Below the pieces are notes generated by a model. The model worked only from the letters and a program-made list of their open reading frames with translations. It had not been told where the DNA came from and searched no databases. A program made the position numbers and the translations under genes. From positions 308,427,164-308,491,163 of the forward strand of contig NC_081414.1 in NCBI RefSeq assembly GCF_030272615.1: a stretch of DNA of 64,000 nucleotides. Reading direction: 5' to 3'. This stretch comes from Cryptomeria japonica. Lineage: Eukaryota; Streptophyta; Pinopsida; Cupressales; Cupressaceae. Positions 56,401 to 64,000 of the stretch are shown piece after piece; within the stretch, counting starts at the first letter, position 1, and the number at the start of each line of letters is the position of its first letter.

Positions 56401-58069
56401 GAAATACCTAGATATGTCAGATTGAATCATTCACAAGAGCACATAATTGGTGATAGGAATACAGGTGTTCAAACCAAGAGAAGATCTGAGAGAACTCAGT
56501 TTGATATCTACAATAGAACACAAGACAGTTAATGAAGCACAAAAGGATGATGATTGGGTGAATGGAGGATTAGATCAAATTGAGAAGAATCAGACATGGT
56601 CACTTGTTCCTGGACTGGAGGATAAGAATGTAATTGGAACAAAATGGGTCTTTAGGAATAAATTGGATGAACAAGGAAAGATTGTAAGAAAAAAGGCAAG
56701 GTTAGTCTGCAAAGGCTATGCTCAAGAGGAAGGTGAGGATTATGGTGAAATATTTGCACCTGTTGCTAGATTAGAAGGAGTGGGGATGCTACTTGCATTT
56801 GTTGCATATAAGGGATTCAAAGTTTACCAAATGGATGTCAAGTTAGCCTTTCTAAATGGGATTCTAGAAAAAGAAGTGTACATTGAGTAGCCAAATGGAT
56901 TTTCCTTGATTGATGATAAAGACATGGTTTGTAAATTGTACAAAGCACTATATGGTCTTAAGAAGGTACTGAGACCATGGTATGAGAGGTTACATGCTAT
57001 TTGATCAAAATTGGATTCCAACATACCAGTGAGGACAACAACATTTATTTAAAGACTAATGGAGACAAGATGTTGATAGCAGAAATATTTGTTGATGACA
57101 TAATTTTTGGTCGAAATGATGATATGTGTATGGACTTTGCTGATATAATGAAAAAGGAATTTGAAATATCTCTAATCCGTGAAATTAAGTTCTTTATTGT
57201 TTTACAAGTTCAACAACTGGATGGTGGTATCTTTATTTGTCAGACCAAGTATATCAAATAGGTGTTGAAGATTGAAAACTGGTAGGAACACCGATTTTGA
57301 CTAGTTGCAAGTTGTCAAAGGAAGATGATTCACATGTTGTTAATGAAAAAGAGTACATATCTATGATTAGCAAGCTACACTATGTTGTCCATAGCAGACC
57401 AGACATTGCTCATGTTGTTGGATTAGTGGCTAGATTTCAAAAAGAGCCTAAAGAGAGTCACATGGTGGCTATGAAGAGAATTTTTTGGTATCTAAAAGGC
57501 ACATTAGACTATGGTTTATGGTATCCTTATAAAGGAAATTTTACTTTAGATGTCTTTACTGATGTTGATTGGGCAGGTAATGTGGATGATCAAAAAAGCA
57601 CAACCGGTGGAGATTTTCTACTTGGAGGAAGATTAGTGGCATGGACTAGAAAGAAACAAACTATCTACAACTGAAGCTAAGTATGTAGTTGCATCCATGA
57701 ATTGTACATAGGCAATATGGATGAGACTTGTGCTAGAAGGATTCAAGATAGATATGTCAAAACTGGTGACTATCTATTGTGATAATACAAGTGCAATAAA
57801 CATTTATAAGAATCATGTACTTAATTCTAGAACCAAGCACATTGAATTGAAGTATCACTTCCTAAGGGAAAGAGTTAAAGAAAAGGACGTGAAGATGGAA
57901 TATGTGAAGAGTAAAGATTAGTTAGTTGATATCTTTACTAAGCCCTTACTGAAGGCTACCTTTGAGTTTCTTAGAGGTAAACTAGGGGTTAGACCCCTAC
58001 ACCAAAAGAACTATAGTGATGGAGATCCATCAATCCTATGGATTTCATGTTTATTTTTCACAAAGGATT
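56401..58069 (+). pseudogene. pol: Reverse transcriptase and RNase H of E
   Basis: RT starts with the [20 protein letters not shown] block, [19 protein letters not shown] and [13 protein letters not shown] (56447-56890). After a stop and a frame change, EIFVDDIIFGRNDDM (57001-57261) is the catalytic motif. RNase H includes VFTDVDWAGNVDDQKS, then a frameshift near 57660, then CDNTSAINIYKNHVLNSRTK (57721-57921). The end block DIFTKPL...EFLRGKLGVRPL follows an in-frame TAG, and a terminal stop lies near 58067. Copia order, inactive. Confidence 0.88.
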
Positions 58070-58209
58070 GATGAAGGTGCGGGCTATTCCTTTGGAGGAG
58101 AAAGTCTGATATAAAGTTTTGATTTAATGCTCTGTTATAATTTTTTTGATTTGAGTAGCAAAGATGATTAATTGAAGACAAGTGATGCATTTACATCTTT
58201 GGCATTGTT

Positions 58210-58418
58210 GTCAAAGGGGGAGAAGAAATGAATAGAAATTAGATATGGCAAATATGGGAGAAGTTTAAGATCAGATTTAGAGAAGCATTGGTTAAGGGGG
58301 AGATGACAAAAGGAGGAGAACCGATAGATGATGTGATACTGACAAGCTAGTTGCAGATGATGATGTTACTCTGATTGTATATCTGATTGGTTTTTCCATC
58401 AATGCCAAAGGGGGAGAT
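58210..58418 (+). other. Array of polypurine tracts of E
   Basis: TCAAAGGGGGAGAAG (58211-58225), TTAAGGGGGAGATGAC (58292-58307) and GCCAAAGGGGGAGAT (58404-58418). The last adjoins the LTR. Repeated tracts match those of A, B and C. Confidence 0.85.
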
Positions 58419-60371
58419 TGTTGGCATTTGGCATAACTGATATAGATGTAGGTGATGCAGATGATGCAGTTGAAGTTTAATTACTACACCAGTAAATGAT
58501 AGAAGTCTATTTATGATCAAGAGATTGAGATCTATGAATAGATGACATGATTAGTTATTTGTGTTGTCATTGCTGGCAACGTATATCAAATGATGTTCTT
58601 GATGTCTTATTTTATCATCCAAGTGATTTGGTTTACCGGAAGATAGGGTTTACCGACAGAGAGCTAAAGTCTGTGAAATAGGACTATAACCGAAAAAGAA
58701 GAGTTGTTTTGATTGGATCCGATGATCGGCGATGATTGGTGATTTGTAGTTTGGATAGTGAACTTGTATCATGGAAAGGTGTATGTGAGTAGAACCATAA
58801 CTTATGGAGATTACCAAAAGGCGTATTTCAAATTTCTAATGAAGTTTTGCTAAGGTTTTAGTAGGGTTTAAGACCAATGAAGAAATCATCAAACCAATGA
58901 TGATTTATGTTATGATGGTGATCGATGATGAGTCTACATGAAGTTGGTAACACGACACAACCCACATGAAATATTTGATAGCTATTTTGGCATGATTCAA
59001 GGAAGATTTTCTTGGGAATCAGCAAAACGCTTAGTAGAGTGTTTGGAGGGTTTGACTTTGGTACAGATCGGATTTCCCTGATGAGTTACGATCAACCAAT
59101 GGTTGATATTGCATTGTAATTTGTTATAATCATATGTATATCAATCTGTGATGATCTCTTATGATTTGAATTGTAAATTCAAGATGTAATTAGGTTTTGT
59201 GGTTGGCCTAGTTGAGATGGCTATTTAGGATGACACAATTGATGTTTTGTGTGTCAGTGGTCTTAGAGAATGTGTTAAACCATCCAAGTGAAGTGTGAGA
59301 TCTTCCTGAGAGTTGTAGAGTATTGTGCATAACTAGATATGATCAAGCAAGCAGAGAAGTGCAAGTAACAGATCATTCTTTCACTGTTATTCCCTAACAA
59401 TTGCAACATGTTAAATCCCTTAACCAGGTAGGTTCTAATAGGCCTTAAACATTTAAGTCCCCTAACAAGGAAGCTCTCAAAAGATTGTTAAATCCTCTCA
59501 TGAGGTTGATCCTAATAGATCATCAAGCTCCTAACCAGGTGACTTCTAACAGGGTTTGCTCCTAACTGGGATGCAAGGCAAATCCCCTAACCAGGTGACT
59601 CCTAACAAGGTCTACTCCTAAGCAGGCATATTGTAAGCTCCTAATAGGGTGTACTTCGAAAGAGTACAAATATTTGTGGGTACCAACTCCCATTGTGGTC
59701 TTTCCCTATTTGGGTTTGCATGTCAAAAACTTATGGTGTTCATGTGTGGAATGTTTTTCATGTGATGTTCTTGTTTATGTTTCATTTCTTGCATTATTTC
59801 TGAGACACCGGTTATGATGTTTTATCATAAGTTTATCAGAGGTTATCGATACTGATAAGGAGTTGTTTGAGAAATTTTTTGATATGATTGATAAGGTTAA
59901 TGAATTGGTAAATGATCAAGTTTATATGATTGCTTTGGTGGTGAAATTATTGATAGTATTGGAAAATGATTTGATTAATGTAATTTGATAAAGAGGGTTA
60001 TTAGATCTGATTAAAGAAGTTGAGACATTTGTTAAATGGTTTCAGATCTGATATGTTTGATTTTGGAGTTGAATTTTCAATTGGTCTTAATACTAATTCT
60101 CCCTACTCTCAGTATTAACTGGATCCTTATAGGATTAACAACTCACCCTTTTGATTGAGTTGGTGTGGTGGTTTCAGTGCAAGGGGATAGCTGGTTTTCC
60201 CCCCAAGATACGCACCATATGTATTTCCTTGAGATGAGATATAACTTTTTCGCTTTGTATAGGCTATTTATAGATTTCTAGAAAAAGGGTGATTGGGTTA
60301 TGCCTCCAAGCTTGGGGCCCCCTACCTATCATCTCTCACAAAGCCAAGCTTGTTAAACACTCCTTAAGGCA
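58419..60371 (+). repeat. 3' LTR of E, end missing
   Basis: Matches the left LTR to CCTTAAGGCA (60371). The left copy then continues TGTTTAACAATTGGTC for 67 bp, whereas here unrelated sequence starts. The truncation or a deletion explains the lack of a target duplication. Confidence 0.85.
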
Positions 60372-62605
60372 TTGAGAATTTAAGGTGAAGAAACACCAAT
60401 TTGTGGGTTGAATCACATTCACATTGTAATCCACTTGACCTTAGGTAGATAGGCTTTGTCTTTAAATATTTTCAATAGTGCTGAGACCCATGGAAATTGG
60501 CCTTGATGGGCTACTGAACATACACATTACATTTACACTATCTTCCTATTGGACATTAAAACATTGTATTCTTTTGCTTGAGTGTATTGTTGTCATAATT
60601 GGTCAAATCAAACAAGAAAGTTCAACCAAAGTTGTCAAGAAAATTTGTCATTATTTTTAGAGTTCCTACACATTTGATATCAGTTCTTGCGCACTTGATC
60701 ACTATTCTTGCACTTCTACAATGGAGAATTGATAGTATAAGCATATGCTTCTTTCTTGGCATCTTTTTTTTAAATATGATCTTTTAGGGTTTGAGTCTTT
60801 AGTCCTTACATATCTAGAGTAAGTTATTCATATCCATTTGCATATATATCATTGGTCAAACAAAACTCTTAGTTTGCATCTAGGAACTTGTTTTGGTCTT
60901 AAATCAAAAATTGGCTATCATATCACTTTTACAACTTGAGGTCTATCATACTTGAGTTGGGAAGCATATCTTAATATCTTAGGATAAGTTAAGCTTCTTG
61001 GAGTCCATCATCTCCTACCTTAGCATGCCCTCCTTTGATCATTGTCCTTGTGCCTATCCATCATAGAATAAGTGAATCTTTCTTACATAATCATTTTCAG
61101 ACCTAGAGTTACCTTTAACCTACTTTAGAGTTGTCATCATTGAAATTAGTCTAAAATCTCATATTTGTCTTCATAATCCATTTGTACTCTATTTACATTG
61201 CATTCTTTAGGTTGTCCTTACTTTTTAGAATTTGCATTTCATCCTAAATTTTGAGTCTCATATATTTCCATATAGGTAAAAAGTCAAAATTATCACTCAT
61301 GCCACCTAAGACTAGGAGTCAATCAATAATAGAAAGAGAAGAAGAAAATCATTGTGAGCCAATTGATAAAGAAGAACAAAATGTTGAAATTATAGAGGAT
61401 CAAGAAAATGAAAGTAGTAGTAGCAACAATAGTGGTGAGGAAGTAGACTAAGAGTATGTGGAACAAGCACTCAATGATAAAAGGTTTCTTAAATTATTCA
61501 AAAAAATGGTAAAAAGTGATCCAAAACGTTACTTCAAATCTATTATTGATGAGGGAATAAAAATACCTCCCGATTTTGATGCATCCTTGCTCACAGAAGG
61601 AAAATATGGATCTAATAAGTCTAAAGTTCTAAAACATGCAATAATGATAAAAAGAAGGATCATAGACCTTTTTACTTAAGATCAGATTATAAGAGCTCTA
61701 CAAAGACACAAAAACCAACACGGATGAGCTTAAAGCATTAAGACATGAATTGGATGCTATAAAAAATGCTAATACTTTATCTCGAAAGTTTTCTATTGAG
61801 GATATATGTCCTTATCCTTTTGATCCAAGCATTCCAATGCCACTTTTTCCTAGTCATTGAGAGATACCAAAACTTGATAAATATAGAATAAAAAGGGGAT
61901 CCTAAGGATCACTTGAGAAAATTTTGTGCTGCTACTTTGGAATTTTCCATTGATGAAACATACCTTATGAGATTATTCCCTTATAGTCTTGGGAAAAGCG
62001 CCATTGAATAGTTTTTAAGATTACCTCCAGCTATGAAGTCTTATTAAGAATTGGCTAACAAATTTATCTCACACTATGCATACAATTGTGAACATGAAGT
62101 GACCATGTCAAATCTTTATAATACCAAACAAAGAAAAGGAGAATATTTTATCTCATTTTTACAAAGATGGAAGCATTTGGCTAAAAACGTGCCTTATAAT
62201 ATTCCTGATAAGCAATTGGTTGATCTCTTTTGTCAAATTTTGAGCAAAGAAATTGCAAAAGATCTTCACCTTAAATGTTTAGACTTCTTTGATGAAGGGA
62301 TATAAATGGGAGTTTGAATTGAAAAAGATCTTATATATGATGCCACAATTAATATATATAGTGACAAAGATCATAAAAGAGGTTCTAGTTCAAACAACAA
62401 CAAAACACCTTTTTGAGCTAAGAACAAGAATGTGGTTAATGATGGAGTCGTTGATGCAAAAGTTTCTAAGGGCACACAACCAATTTATAATATTAAAGGT
62501 TCCTCTTTAGATAAGGGAAAAGAGAATTTTCACACCATTGGGACAATCACTTGAGTCTTGATTGAAGGAACTTCTTGAAAATGATCTTATAACATTGTTG
62601 TAGAT
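60372..62605 (+). mobile_element. H: gag region of a gypsy element
   Basis: A leader-like stretch without frames (60372-61290) is followed by a gypsy gag. No LTR or primer site was recognised, and pol does not follow. The element may have been truncated near 62605, after the gag block that normally precedes the zinc and protease regions. Confidence 0.6.
61299..62605 (+). pseudogene. gag: Gag of gypsy element H
   Basis: Starts MPPKTRSQSIIEREEENH, a common gypsy gag opening, followed by an acidic, Ser/Asn-rich stretch and stops. A shifted frame covers the Retrotrans_gag core: LRKFCAATLEFSIDETYLM (about 61910-61970), LRLPPAMKS, then the open stretch 62051-62305 with ELANKFISHYAYN upstream, RKGEYFISFLQRWKHLAKNV and CQILSKEIAKDLHLKC. 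Later pieces (KGTQPIYNIKGSSLDKGKRE, about 62465-62525) fit the end of Tat-type gag. It is broken by many stops and shifts. Confidence 0.7.
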
Positions 62606-64000
62606 AAGTGATACATAGTACACAACAAGAAATGTACTCAATGGGCCACTTCTTGGTTTATACACCCAAAGATGGATCTCTCACTCCTAGGTGATTAAAT
62701 GGTTTCATAGATAGAATAACTAATATCCTAAGTGTGTTTTACAGCCCACACTACTCCCATAGATTCTAGGGACCTTATACAACTCCAATCAAAATTGGGT
62801 TTTAGGGACACTTTCCCTAAATTTGACCAAAATATAGAAATCTGGTCTCCGATCTATAGATCCTAAATTTGATGATTGGGATGGCTTATTTATGCCTAAT
62901 ATAAGGACAATCAACCACAAATTTGTTTCTGAGACTTCCACAAGGCTAAGAACCCTTATTGGGCTAGTGGATCCTAGTAGCTCTCTTTAGCCATTTTATG
63001 GGCAACAACTTGCAAAAATCCCAAAGGACTAGACAAAAAAATCACTGTTTTGGATACCCTTTTTGAGCTTACAAAATATCCCATGGTTGCAGGAACTGAG
63101 TCTACTCCAGCATACCCCAACCCTTACTATGTTTACAGACATAATAGGCCTAATTAGGCTTGGTTAACAAAGCAAGTATCAAGGAATGGGTGCATAGAAC
63201 CAATGTAGCACTTTGGTCATTTTCTCCTACCTCCAAATGAATAGAATCCACTATCAAACCGATCACCTTGCTTGTTTGGCTGACTTTCCACATAATGGCC
63301 TCATCGCTTAGGCTAAATATATAGAGATATTTAGCCTAGGACTTGGTGGTTGATGCAACAAACAAACTCCTCTAGTCCTGAGCCTTAAATGTGTTATTAT
63401 AAACTCCCCTAAATTGAATTTTCCAAGTGGTCATGAGATTTCACTACAGAAAAGACAAGTTAGGGCTCCATCTTTGCACTAACCCTGAAATTAAGGGTTT
63501 CTAGAACAGTCTGAACAAAATGCAATCAAATTCCCTACTCCGAGAGCCAAGTGAACTCCAACCAAAAGAATATGATAGATAACTCAATTTACTAACATTC
63601 CATGCCTAGTGTTTTGATCTAGCAATCTGTATCGAACCGTACTATCTCTGAAAAGAGGAAATTGCTTAAGAAATTTAGTGCTTTCCATTCAATTTTCCAC
63701 CAAAAATGTCATCCAATCACTCTAACCTTCACATGGAAGGCTTCACATACTTACATAGACCCTTTCTAATGAATATAACCACCTTTTTGAATGTTATGAC
63801 CGTTGGAACCAAAATGCAACTTCTCGGAGCAATATTGCAAAAGTTGTTGACAACATTTTGACAATTTTGCAAGTTTTGGCAATTTGCATCCTCCAAGATT
63901 CAAACCTATTTTAGGATCTATTCTAAAGTTATTTATTCACTAAAAAAACATAAATACACCTATGACATCCTATTCTAAGGTCCTATTGGTCTAATGAGAC
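62606..64000. other. No gene recognised
   Basis: No sustained frame, terminal repeat or primer site. The break after gag of H suggests a different repeat inserted or joined here. It may be an LTR whose partner lies outside the window. Confidence 0.4.

Larger units (their letters stand above)
52314..60371 (+). mobile_element. E: Sirevirus-like Ty1/copia element with integrase deletion
   Basis: LTRs are 52314-54367 and 58419-60371, both starting TGTTGGCATTT. An initiator-Met-like primer site follows the left LTR and three purine tracts precede the right one. The + strand order is gag, protease, integrase remnant, RT, RNase H. The right LTR lacks the last 67 bp found in the left copy. No convincing target duplication: ACCCA stands before the element and nothing equivalent lies after 60371. 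The integrase catalytic core is missing. Confidence 0.9.

Noticed and set aside
1-64000. Integrated plant pararetrovirus or a host protein-coding gene
   Set aside because: All RT, protease and integrase motifs are in copia or gypsy order with LTRs and primer sites. No movement protein and no multi-exon host gene was recognised.

Overview
This 64-kb window looks like intergenic DNA from a large, AT-rich plant nuclear genome. I see no host gene, tRNA, rRNA, operon, CRISPR array or bacterial or viral replicon. Nearly everything I can support is LTR retrotransposon: Ty1/copia elements with Sirevirus-like features and Ty3/gypsy elements of the Tat type, plus one miniature LTR element (TRIM) and a tRNA-like SINE candidate. 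Long LTRs (about 1.1-2 kb or more), deep nesting and heavily decayed reading frames suggest a seed plant with a big genome, possibly a gymnosperm. The species cannot be read from the sequence.

Layout: 1-1860, 5' fragment of a Tat-like element (F1, + strand). 3404-37433, one old copia-type solo LTR (S1, - strand) broken into three pieces by two insertions. The first insertion is copia element A (5510-21253, -), and its gag is split by element B (11302-18988, -). B has LTRs, primer site and purine tracts but no pol. The second is copia element C (21772-37138, -), and its 5' LTR is split by element D (28461-36247, -), a gypsy-type element with gag-protease only. Target-site duplications (TSDs) support each step: TGTCT for B, TGGGG for C, CTCGG/CTTGG for D and TAACC/TAACG for A.

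37434-41200 holds a copia LTR flanked by a purine tract and a primer site, two copies of a tRNA-like repeat, and a second Tat-like 5' fragment (F2, +). 42535-42869 is a complete 335-bp TRIM with perfect ATATT duplications. About 43150-50886 is the 3' half of a Tat element (G, -): LTR with four AT-rich hairpins, a purine tract, a long spacer carrying a decayed plant-mobile-domain gene on the opposite strand, then integrase and two RNase H domains. 50887-51965 is another copia LTR (S2, -), followed by a fragment of an unidentified protein. 52314-60371 is copia element E (+), whose integrase core is deleted. 60372-62605 holds a gypsy gag (H, +). I recognise nothing in 62606-64000.

How the parts work together: the autonomous-type elements (A, C, E) once encoded capsid, protease, integrase, reverse transcriptase and RNase H. 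B and D lack these enzymes but keep LTRs, primer sites and purine tracts, so they presumably moved using enzymes supplied by relatives. All coding regions are now broken, in many places by C-to-T changes that turn CAG, CAA or CGA into stops, as expected for old methylated repeats.
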